DNA from: Luteitalea pratensis
GTDB taxonomy: Bacteria; Acidobacteriota; Vicinamibacteria; Vicinamibacterales; Vicinamibacteraceae
Assembly: GCF_001618865.1 (NCBI RefSeq)
Contig: NZ_CP015136.1
Coordinates: 5,987,001-6,051,000, forward strand
DNA: 64,000 nt
Direction of reading: 5' to 3'
Both the position numbers and the translations under genes were made by a program. Positions within the stretch are counted from its first letter, which is position 1. Each line of letters starts with the position of its first letter. The notes beneath the pieces are model-generated. The model was not told the DNA's origin. It was given only the letters and a program-made list of their open reading frames with translations, and did no database searches. Below, one piece after another: positions 34,219-41,504 of the stretch.

Positions 34219-35631
34219 CTATGAGACTCCAAATCTCAAGCGAATCACGTCGCCTCGGTACTGAAAGATCTTCCTCAGCGTCGGGCCGATGAAGAAGCGA
34301 TGCGCGAGCCGGCCCAGGATGCCGAGCGGCGGCGCGTAATAGACGCGATCCTCCATCACCGTGCGCTCGCCGTCGGCCTCGAACGAATGCTCGTGCCACC
34401 AGACGCGGTATGGTCCGGCTTCCTGCAGATCGACAAAGCGTCGGCCGGGTTCCCATGTAGTAATACGCGTGCGCCAGCGAACCAACAGCCCTCCGACGCG
34501 GACGTGATAGTCGATCCTCGCACCCTGGGCCATCGGCGGTCCCTGTCCCTGAATAGAGAATGCCATCGCGGCCGGCGTGATGAGCCCAAGGTTCGCGGCC
34601 TTCGAGAAGAACGCGAATGTCTCCTCGATCGGCGCATGGACCACCGTCGTGGTCTGCAGCTCGTAGCGAGCCTCCCCGGCGCCTTCGGGCTGCGATTGTG
34701 CTGGCGTGATCGTGACGCGTGCGCCACCGACGATGTCCTCGAGGGCTCCGTCGAGAGTCGGGAAGTCAAAGGCGAACTGCCGATCTCCAAGCGCACGAGG
34801 CGCCACGCGCTGGCTCGCCAGCAGCACCGTGTGCGCCTCGCCGAAGACCACCGCGAGCGCCAACGCCGGCAGCGGCAGGATCGCCGGTCGAGAGAGCGCG
34901 CGCCCGAGTGCGCGGGCGAAGGCTCGGCTCGTGGCCTCGTCGGGCGCCACGCCGTTCACTGGTCCGCGATAGCGCTCGTCGACCAGTGTCACCGCGACGA
35001 TCTTCACCAGGTCGTGGAGATGAATCCACGGCATGTATTGCCGTCCTGAGCCGAGCGGCCCGCCCAGTCCAAGCTCGAACGGCGGCTGCATTCGGGCCAG
35101 CGCGCCCCCTGCCCGACCCAGGACGACGCCGGTGCGCAGCAGAACCACACGCACGCCCAGCGACTCGGCTGATTGCGCCACGCTCTCCCACTGCCGGCAG
35201 AGCCGGGCGAGGAAATCGTCACCGCCGCTCGACGCCTCGTCGAGTCGCTCGTCGGCGCGGTTGCCGTAGTATCCGACAGCGCTGCCCGAGACGAGGACGG
35301 CTGGCCGCGTCCTGGCCTCTGCGATCGCGCGGACCAGAAGGCCGGTCACCTCGAGGCGGCTGCTTTCGAGGATCGCGCGCCGCGCCGCCGTCCATCGTCG
35401 GCCGAGGAGTGGCTCGCCGGCGAGATTGACGACCGCGTCGCATCGCTCGATTGCCGGCACTAGCCCATCCAACCCGTCGTCGGCCCGAACCGTCTCGACG
35501 TCGGCCCCGAGCATGCTGCGTGCGCGCGTCTCGGATCGCACCCACGCCATCACCGAGTGCCCCTCGCGCTGAAGCCGCGGAATCAGAGCACGGCCTATGA
35601 ACCCGGTGGCGCCGGCGATCAAGACACGCAT
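34219..35631 (-). CDS. TIGR01777-type epimerase fused to an SRPBCC domain
   Basis: 470 residues. The N-terminal ~300 form an extended-SDR NAD-binding protein of the YfcH type (ATGFIGRALIPRLQREGH, NLAGEPL, SGSAVGYYGNR, HLHDLV). The C-terminal ~160 residues are a START/SRPBCC ligand-binding domain (APIEETFAFFSKAANLGLITP, FVDLQEAGPY). The ATG at 35631 with AAAGGA upstream is chosen; the frame extends 58 codons further without conservation. It lies in the same orientation as the desaturase, CFA-like and FAD genes, suggesting a role in lipid modification, which is inference. Confidence 0.9.
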   Translation of the reverse strand: MRVLIAGATGFIGRALIPRLQREGHSVMAWVRSETRARSMLGADVETVRADDGLDGLVPAIERCDAVVNLAGEPLLGRRWTAARRAILESSRLEVTGLLVRAIAEARTRPAVLVSGSAVGYYGNRADERLDEASSGGDDFLARLCRQWESVAQSAESLGVRVVLLRTGVVLGRAGGALARMQPPFELGLGGPLGSGRQYMPWIHLHDLVKIVAVTLVDERYRGPVNGVAPDEATSRAFARALGRALSRPAILPLPALALAVVFGEAHTVLLASQRVAPRALGDRQFAFDFPTLDGALEDIVGGARVTITPAQSQPEGAGEARYELQTTTVVHAPIEETFAFFSKAANLGLITPAAMAFSIQGQGPPMAQGARIDYHVRVGGLLVRWRTRITTWEPGRRFVDLQEAGPYRVWWHEHSFEADGERTVMEDRVYYAPPLGILGRLAHRFFIGPTLRKIFQYRGDVIRLRFGVS

Positions 35632-35699
35632 GTCAGAGTCCTTTCTCTCTCCTTCGGTTGTCCTATCCCGAGACGGGTTCGCGCGCGACTCATCGCCGT

Positions 35700-36716
35700 T
35701 CACACCTTTCGATCGTGGATCCAGCCGAAAGCCACGGTCGGCTGCTTCTGGAGCGCGGCCGACGTCCTCTCTGCCAGCCGCGCGTATCGTTCGGCCTGCC
35801 GACACAGGTCGTCCTGAGCCTGGGCGACCTTGCCGGTCACCGCTCGTCCCGCGATGTCCCAGGTCTTGACGAGGTGCTCGATGATGGACGCGTAATCGCG
35901 CACGGTGTAGACGTTGGCCCGCTGGGCGACGACCGCGAAGTGATCGAACAGGTCCGGATCCCGGCCGTCGTCCATGAATCTGCCGGGCATCGCGATGAGG
36001 CCCCGCAGCATCGATCGGAACGCGAGGATGCCTCCCGCCGGGTCGAGATCGAGCACCCGGCCCATCATGCGCGTGTAGAACGCCTCGTGCCTGGCTTCGT
36101 CGCCGGCGATCAGTCCGCAGATCCGGCCGAGGTTGGCGTCGCCCTGCCTGGCGGCGCTCCGCGCGACGTTGCTGTGCGAAATCCTCGTGGCTCGCTCCTG
36201 GAACGAGGTGTAGACGAGGAGGTTGTAGGGATCGGCGTGACTCTTGGGGTTGAAGCCGTTGGCGATGAGGTGATGGACCGTTCGTTCCACCGCGCGCATG
36301 TTCACGCGGCCAGTGAGACGCAGGTAGGCATTGAGCAGGTCGCCGTGTCGGTTTTCCTCAGCCGTCCACCCGCGGAGCCATCGTGCCCAGGGAGCCGGAC
36401 TGGTACCTTCCTGGTCGCGTACCAGCCCGTTGAGCGCGACCGAATAACTGGGCAGGGCTTCTTCAGTGACCATGTCGCCGACAAGGACGACGAGCAGATC
36501 ATCGGAGATCGTCTGTGCCGTCGTCCGAAAACGCTCGAGCTGTTCACGCCAGTTGTCGGCCTCCAGATCAGGCAGGTAGTCGGTGGGCTGCCAGGCCCGG
36601 TCCACAGGGACCAGCAAGTCGAGGTTCTCGTCGACATCCGCCTCGATCGCCCGCATCACCAAATGGCGATTCGCTACAGCGTCCGATCGACGACCGATCA
36701 AATCAGCACGCCCCAT
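35700..36716 (-). CDS. Acyl-ACP desaturase (ferritin-like diiron enzyme)
   Basis: 338 residues. The two diiron ligand motifs are TAEENRHGDLL and GDEARHEAFY, with an earlier glutamate in MVTEEALPSY. This matches stearoyl-ACP-type soluble desaturases that introduce a cis double bond into acyl-ACP using O2. It lies 12 bp after the CFA-synthase-like gene, so a shared transcript is likely and the product would be an alkene substrate for that methyltransferase. No signal peptide is seen; it is cytoplasmic. Confidence 0.9.
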   Translation of the reverse strand: MGRADLIGRRSDAVANRHLVMRAIEADVDENLDLLVPVDRAWQPTDYLPDLEADNWREQLERFRTTAQTISDDLLVVLVGDMVTEEALPSYSVALNGLVRDQEGTSPAPWARWLRGWTAEENRHGDLLNAYLRLTGRVNMRAVERTVHHLIANGFNPKSHADPYNLLVYTSFQERATRISHSNVARSAARQGDANLGRICGLIAGDEARHEAFYTRMMGRVLDLDPAGGILAFRSMLRGLIAMPGRFMDDGRDPDLFDHFAVVAQRANVYTVRDYASIIEHLVKTWDIAGRAVTGKVAQAQDDLCRQAERYARLAERTSAALQKQPTVAFGWIHDRKV

Positions 36717-36728
36717 CGTCGTCGACAG

Positions 36729-37997
36729 TCAGGCCGCCGACTCGGTGGCGCCCGCCGCCTCCGGCGCCGTGGCGACGTCGAACCACGGCTCGTTGAAGAG
36801 GCGACGCCGGGCGCCGTTCTTGAGCAACATCAACTGGAAGAGTCCGGTGTGGCGTTCGAGGAACGTCGCTTCGCACGATCCCAGATACAGATCCCACATG
36901 CGAATGAACCGTTCGTCATGGCCGAGCGCGCGAACGCGGTCGAGGTTGTGATGGAAGCGGGTGCGCCACGCCTGCAGCGTCCGGGCGTAGTGCGTGCCGA
37001 AGTTCTCGGCGTGATACATCGAGAGCGATGTCGATCGTGCGAGCGAGCGAAGAATCTCGCCGACCGACGCGAGCTCGCCGCCGGGAAAGATGTACGTCTC
37101 GATCCAGTCCGGCGTGCCGTGATACTTCGGGAACCACTGGTCGTCGACGGTGATGGTCTGCAGGAGCATCGAGCCGTCTGGCACCAGCAGCCGATCCACG
37201 GCCTTGAAGTAATCGTCGTAGTGGTTGAGACCGACCGCCTCGAACATTTCGATGCTGACGATCTTGTCGAATTCTCCGGTCAACTCCCGGTAGTCGGCGC
37301 AGAGCACGTCGATGCGGGACCCGGCCTCGCCAATCCGCGTGCGCCAGTCCCGCACGTGTCGGTATTGCTCGTCGCTGATTGTCGTGGTCGTCACGCGGCA
37401 GCCATAGTGCGTCGACGCCCACACCGCGAACCCGCCCCAGCCGCTGCCGATCTCCAGCACGTGATCGTTGTGCGAGAGCTTCAGTGCCCGGCAGATACGG
37501 TCGACCTTCGTAGCCTGTGCCTGTTCGAGTGAATCAACGGCTGACTCGAAGTAGCCGCACGAATACATGCGCAGCTCGCGATCGAGGAAGAGGCCGAAGA
37601 ACTCGTTGCCAAGGTCGTAGTGCCGATGCACGTGCCTCCGGCTGCCCGCGAGTGAATTGTCCCGCAGGCGGCGAGCGATGCCGCCGGCCAGCCGTTGCAG
37701 CGCGCCCGCGAGAAGGCTCGACCCCTCGAGTGCCCGACGGCTGCGCAGCATCAACCGCACGAGAGGAATGAGATCGGGCGTCGTCCAGTCGCCATCCATG
37801 AACGACTCGCCGAGACCGACGTCGCTGCCCGTGAGCGCCCGCAGGAAGAACCGATCGTCGTGGACCACCAGGGCCGCGTCCAACTCGCCAGGCTCCCCGT
37901 ACCGGTACGTGCGGTCCGGGCAGGCGACGGTCAGCGTCCCGCCGGTCACGCCGTCGAGACCGGAGAGAAATGCGGTCTTCGCCCACTGCGTCAGCAT
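36729..37997 (-). CDS. Cyclopropane-fatty-acid-synthase-family SAM methyltransferase
   Basis: 422 residues. The SAM-binding motif is HVLEIGSGWGGFAVW, preceded by HYDLGNEFFGLFLD and MYSCGYF, which are CFA-family signatures. The ATG at 37997 with GGGAG upstream is used; the open frame continues far upstream as an antisense-like artefact of the next gene. It methylates double bonds of membrane phospholipid acyl chains. In Rhodobacter, similar methyltransferases within a singlet-oxygen regulon were linked to furan fatty acids, so that product is also possible here. It lies between DUF1365 and the desaturase in a light-type operon. Confidence 0.92.
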   Translation of the reverse strand: MLTQWAKTAFLSGLDGVTGGTLTVACPDRTYRYGEPGELDAALVVHDDRFFLRALTGSDVGLGESFMDGDWTTPDLIPLVRLMLRSRRALEGSSLLAGALQRLAGGIARRLRDNSLAGSRRHVHRHYDLGNEFFGLFLDRELRMYSCGYFESAVDSLEQAQATKVDRICRALKLSHNDHVLEIGSGWGGFAVWASTHYGCRVTTTTISDEQYRHVRDWRTRIGEAGSRIDVLCADYRELTGEFDKIVSIEMFEAVGLNHYDDYFKAVDRLLVPDGSMLLQTITVDDQWFPKYHGTPDWIETYIFPGGELASVGEILRSLARSTSLSMYHAENFGTHYARTLQAWRTRFHHNLDRVRALGHDERFIRMWDLYLGSCEATFLERHTGLFQLMLLKNGARRRLFNEPWFDVATAPEAAGATESAA

Positions 37998-38011
37998 GCT
38001 CACTCGCTCCC

Positions 38012-38803
38012 TTAATCGCCCTGTTGCATGGACATGGACGTCTGCGCCGCGCGTTCGCCGACGCCATCTGCGGTGATACGCGGCACGACGGGCACGCCTT
38101 TCCACCACAACTTCAGCGCCTCCCGGTGGATAGCCGCCATCACGCTCGCGGTCATCGCCGGATGGCGCACCAGCACCCGCCGGATCTCCGTCGCGTTCCA
38201 CGGGCGGCGTTCGAGCGACAGCGTTGCGTCGAAGCCGACCGAGCCGGCCTCGCTGGTCTCCATGTGAGCCACGAGGCGGCCCGCCGGCGGCGTGAAGACA
38301 AAGGTGTACTCGAGAGCGGCCGGCATGAACGGCGAGACGTACAGGGACTTGGTCGCGGCGGCGCGAAACATGCGCGAGACCGGCTCGGGCCGCAACCAGT
38401 AGTTGTGGGTCCCGCCGAAGGTGTTGCTCACCTCGGCCAGCACCACCTGCAGTTGCTCCGCGCGATCGAAGCAATAGAAGAACGAGACCGGATTGAAGCC
38501 GTAGCCGAGATATCTCAGGTGCGTCAGCAGGAAGATGCGGCCGTCGGGCAGATCCATTCCGTGCCGGGCGGCGTCGACGGCGAGGCGTTCCCGCAGCGGA
38601 CGGGCCGGATCGCCGAAGTGATCGCGGTCGTGGAAGCTGGCCCAGTTGAACCTGTTGTAGCCGGTCACCCACGACACGCGCATCAACTCCGGCAGGCAAT
38701 CGATGTCGAGCAATGCCATGAACAGCGGATAGGTGAACGCGTGCGCGATCGGTGCAAACCGCCGATGACGCAGCGTGCCGATGAACAGCGCCGACTCGAT
38801 CAC
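38012..38803 (-). CDS. DUF1365-family protein
   Basis: 263 residues. It starts with a GTG that overlaps the FAD-oxidoreductase stop (GTGA). SALFIGTLRHRRFAP, YPLFMALLDID, HLRYLGYGFNPVSFFYCFD and EVSNTFGGTHNYWL are the conserved DUF1365 segments. The family almost always lies between a COG2907 FAD protein and a CFA-like methyltransferase, as here, and is thought to take part in modifying the same lipid, but no reaction is established to my knowledge. Confidence 0.92.
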   Translation of the reverse strand: MIESALFIGTLRHRRFAPIAHAFTYPLFMALLDIDCLPELMRVSWVTGYNRFNWASFHDRDHFGDPARPLRERLAVDAARHGMDLPDGRIFLLTHLRYLGYGFNPVSFFYCFDRAEQLQVVLAEVSNTFGGTHNYWLRPEPVSRMFRAAATKSLYVSPFMPAALEYTFVFTPPAGRLVAHMETSEAGSVGFDATLSLERRPWNATEIRRVLVRHPAMTASVMAAIHREALKLWWKGVPVVPRITADGVGERAAQTSMSMQQGD

Positions 38804-40050
38804 CACTCGACCCCGAGGGCGCCGGCGACCCTGATCGCCGAGTTCAGTCCATCCTCGTGAAACCCGTAGGACCAGTACGCGCCGCAGAAGTGCGTGCGGT
38901 TGACGCCGCTCAACTCTCCCCACTGCTTCTGCGCACCGACGGCCGCTCGCGTGTAGAGCGGATGGCGATAGACGAACTTCCGCAGCACTCGTCGTTCGTC
39001 GATCTGGCCATCGGGGTTGAGGGTGACGCAGTACTGCTCCGGCGCCGCCAGTCCCTGCAGTCTGTTAAGGTCGTAGGTCACCGTCGGCGCCGTGTCGGCG
39101 TCGGCGGCGAGCCGGTAGTTCCACGAGGCGCGCGCTGGCGCCCGCACTGGCAACACCGACGCGTCGGTGTGGAGCCATGCGACGTTGGCCGTGGTCGTGA
39201 AGTTCGCGAGGACGTCACGCTCGCGATCGCTGGGATCGGCGAGCAGTGGCAGCACCTGATCGCCGTGACAGGCGAAGACCACCTCGTCGAACCGCATTGA
39301 TGGCCGATTGTGGAAAGCAATCGTCACGCCGCGCTCGCTGCGCCGCACGCTGGCGATCTCCGCTCCCTTGTGAATGCCCGTCGCCGCCGACGCCGTCAGC
39401 GCCGGAATGTAGGTGCCGCTTCCGCCGGCGACCACCTTCCACGTCGGCTGGGCGTTCAGCGAGAGCAACCCGTGATTGTCGAGGAATCGGATGAGCGTGA
39501 CGGCCGGAAACGATCGGATCGCGCCGACCGATGCCGACCAGATCGCCGATGCCATGGGCAGCAGATAGCGATGCGTGAACGCATCGCCGAAGCGCCGCGA
39601 TTCAAGAAAGTCGCCGAGCGTGTGGCGCTCGCCATCCGGCGCCCGGAGGAGCGCCGGCGCTTCCCGGTTGAAGCGCACGATTTCCCGCAGCAGGGACAGG
39701 TGCGACGGCCGGACCATGTTCCACCGCTGCGCGAAGAACCCGTTGGCGCCACGGCTGCTGTACTCGAGACCGCTCTGTCGGCACGACACCGCGAAGGACA
39801 TGTCGGAGTTGCGAGTCGCCACGCCCAGCTCTGCGAACAACCGCACCAGGTTCGGATAGGTGCGGTCGTTGTGGACGAGGAAGCCGGTATCGAGCGCGAC
39901 GTCGCCCGCCGGCGTCGAGACCAGGACGGTGTTGGTGTGGCCACCCAGTCGGTGCTCCTTCTCGAACAGCTGCACCCGATGGCGGCGGCTCAGGAGGTAG
40001 GCGGCAGCCAGCCCGGAAACGCCCGCTCCGATGACCGCGATGTTCTTCAT
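38800..40050 (-). CDS. COG2907-type FAD/NAD-binding oxidoreductase
   Basis: 416 residues. The N-terminal dinucleotide motif is VIGAGVSGLAAAYLL, followed by RLGGHTNTV and VALDTGFLVHND; the C-terminal FAD segment is FCGAYWSYGFHEDGLNSA. This matches amine-oxidase-like flavoproteins that lead CFA/DUF1365 operons. In photoprotective operons, related proteins are thought to oxidise acyl chains. It is the first gene of the minus-strand operon, starting 32 bp from the 31-bp palindrome shared with the divergent CarH operon. Confidence 0.92.
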   Translation of the reverse strand: MKNIAVIGAGVSGLAAAYLLSRRHRVQLFEKEHRLGGHTNTVLVSTPAGDVALDTGFLVHNDRTYPNLVRLFAELGVATRNSDMSFAVSCRQSGLEYSSRGANGFFAQRWNMVRPSHLSLLREIVRFNREAPALLRAPDGERHTLGDFLESRRFGDAFTHRYLLPMASAIWSASVGAIRSFPAVTLIRFLDNHGLLSLNAQPTWKVVAGGSGTYIPALTASAATGIHKGAEIASVRRSERGVTIAFHNRPSMRFDEVVFACHGDQVLPLLADPSDRERDVLANFTTTANVAWLHTDASVLPVRAPARASWNYRLAADADTAPTVTYDLNRLQGLAAPEQYCVTLNPDGQIDERRVLRKFVYRHPLYTRAAVGAQKQWGELSGVNRTHFCGAYWSYGFHEDGLNSAIRVAGALGVEW

Positions 40051-40082
40051 GCGCGTTCAGGATGGCAGTACCCATGGATGTT

Positions 40083-40113
40083 GTCAATCATTTGTCCATG
40101 ACAAATCATTGAC
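40083..40113. promoter_or_regulatory. 31-bp near-perfect palindrome, probable CarH/LitR operator between divergent operons
   Basis: Two 14-bp arms, 40083-40096 and 40100-40113, are separated by CAT and pair at 13 of 14 positions. The inner arms ATTTGTC / GACAAAT are perfect. It overlaps a TTGACA-like sequence on the minus strand (40082-40087) and the -35 of the plus-strand promoter, so a bound protein would block both. MerR-type photoreceptors commonly autoregulate from such a site. The match to a CarH site is inference. Confidence 0.7.
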
Positions 40114-40137
40114 TTCAACATGCGCCCGCGATACGCT
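40109..40137 (+). promoter_or_regulatory. Promoter of the DUF2177-CarH-TonB operon
   Basis: -35 TTGACT (40109-40114) and -10 TACGCT (40132-40137) have exactly 17 bp between them. The predicted start near 40144 leaves a leader of about 33 nt. The -35 lies inside the palindrome. Confidence 0.5.
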
Positions 40138-40176
40138 GGCGCAGTCACTCGGTTCTCGAGAGAGCGGGGAATGTCG

Positions 40177-40575
40177 ATGGGAGACACAATCAAGCTGGCG
40201 GCAATCGGCGCCGTGGCCTTCATGGTGCTCGATGGGGTGTGGCTTGGATTGCTGATGAAGAACTTCTACCGCGAGCAGCTCGCGCCGATCGTTCGCCTCG
40301 CCAACGGTGTGATCGCGCCCAACTGGCCGGCGGCGCTCGTCGTCTATGTCCTGCTCGGGACCGGCATCGCCCTTCTCGTCATTCCGCGCGCGCCGACCGT
40401 CCCGCTCGCAGCCGCCTACGGCGCGCTGTTCGGCCTGGTCGTCTACGGCGTCTACGACTTCACCAACTACTCGACGCTGCGGCAGTGGCCGTTGGTGCTG
40501 GCGTTTGCCGACGTGGCGTGGGGCGTCGTGGCGTCAGCGATGTGCGCGGTGGCCGTCAAGATTGTGGTCCGGTGA
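40177..40575 (+). CDS. DUF2177-family membrane protein
   Basis: 132 residues with four membrane spans. MVLDGVWLGLLMKNFYREQL near the N-terminus (part: LDGVWLGLLMKNFYR) and YGVYDFTNYSTLRQWPL are the family signatures. The ATG at 40177 has GGGGA six bases upstream; an ATG at 40171 is adjacent to that site and less likely. The family recurs in light- or singlet-oxygen-induced gene clusters beside CFA-like genes, but its role is unknown. The stop overlaps the carH GTG. Confidence 0.88.
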   Translation: MGDTIKLAAIGAVAFMVLDGVWLGLLMKNFYREQLAPIVRLANGVIAPNWPAALVVYVLLGTGIALLVIPRAPTVPLAAAYGALFGLVVYGVYDFTNYSTLRQWPLVLAFADVAWGVVASAMCAVAVKIVVR

Positions 40576-41504
40576 GAAAGCCACCCCAGGCTCCCGCGTC
40601 CTACCCGATCCGCGCCGTTTCCAGAATGACCGGCATCGGCATCGACACGCTGCGCGCGTGGGAGCGCCGTCATGGCGCCGTGACCCCCGTCCGCGACGAG
40701 CGCGGCCGGATGTACACGGACGCCGATGTCGCGCGCCTGCGGCTGTTGCGACACGCCGTCGAGCAGGGACACAGCATCGGGCGCCTCGCCGGGCTCACTG
40801 ACACTGACCTGCACCGCCTCGCCGAGCCGGCTGGCACGATCGCTGCCCCGGTCACCGATCCGGTCCGACCGGCATCGCTCGATACCGGCGCGCTCAGCGC
40901 CGCGCTGGACACGTACGACACCGCGGGGCTCGACCAAGAGATCGCGCGCCTGGCGGCTGTCCTCCGTCCCCTCGACCTGCTCCGCGACGTGCTGATGCCG
41001 GCGCTTGTGCAGGTTGGCGACGACTGGCGCCGCGGCCCCGCCGGCATTGCGCAGGAGCACCTGATGTCCTCGACGGTGCGGCACATTCTCGGCTCGTTCC
41101 TCCGGCTCTACGCGCAGCCTGATGCCAGGGTCCGATTGCTCTTTGCCACCCCGTCGGGCGACCGCCACGAGATCGGCACGCTTGGCGCGGCGATGCTCGC
41201 CGCCAGCAGCGGCCTGGGCGTCGCGTACCTCGGGCCGGATCTTCCGGCTCGGGAGATTGTCGAGAGCGTGCAACTTGCAGGTGCTCAGGTGCTGGTGCTC
41301 GGACTGACGACGGCGTCGGCAGGCAAGGCGAGAGAGCGGGAACTTCGCGCGATCGTCCGCGATCTGCCAAGGGACGTCGAGCTATGGGCCGGCGGGCGGG
41401 GTGCCGAGCGCCACGCCGGGATCATCGGCCCGCGGGGACTGGTCCTGCCTGGCTACGACGCCTACCAACAGGAACTCGTTCGTCTCGGCGGACGCGTACG
41501 GTGA
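40572..41504 (+). CDS. carH: CarH/LitR-type MerR regulator with B12-binding light-sensor domain
   Basis: 310 residues. The N-terminal MerR helix-turn-helix (about 11-75: YPIRAVSRMTGIGIDTLRAW) is followed by a helical cap and a cobalamin-binding Rossmann domain. The cap contains the Wx9EH motif (Trp152, Glu162, His163) and the B12 domain contains GDRHEIG with the lower-ligand His199. These are the features of adenosylcobalamin photoreceptors that bind DNA as tetramers in the dark and release it in light. The GTG start overlaps the DUF2177 stop. It should repress both its own operon and the divergent lipid operon through the palindrome at 40083. Confidence 0.93.
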   Translation: MRKPPQAPASYPIRAVSRMTGIGIDTLRAWERRHGAVTPVRDERGRMYTDADVARLRLLRHAVEQGHSIGRLAGLTDTDLHRLAEPAGTIAAPVTDPVRPASLDTGALSAALDTYDTAGLDQEIARLAAVLRPLDLLRDVLMPALVQVGDDWRRGPAGIAQEHLMSSTVRHILGSFLRLYAQPDARVRLLFATPSGDRHEIGTLGAAMLAASSGLGVAYLGPDLPAREIVESVQLAGAQVLVLGLTTASAGKARERELRAIVRDLPRDVELWAGGRGAERHAGIIGPRGLVLPGYDAYQQELVRLGGRVR

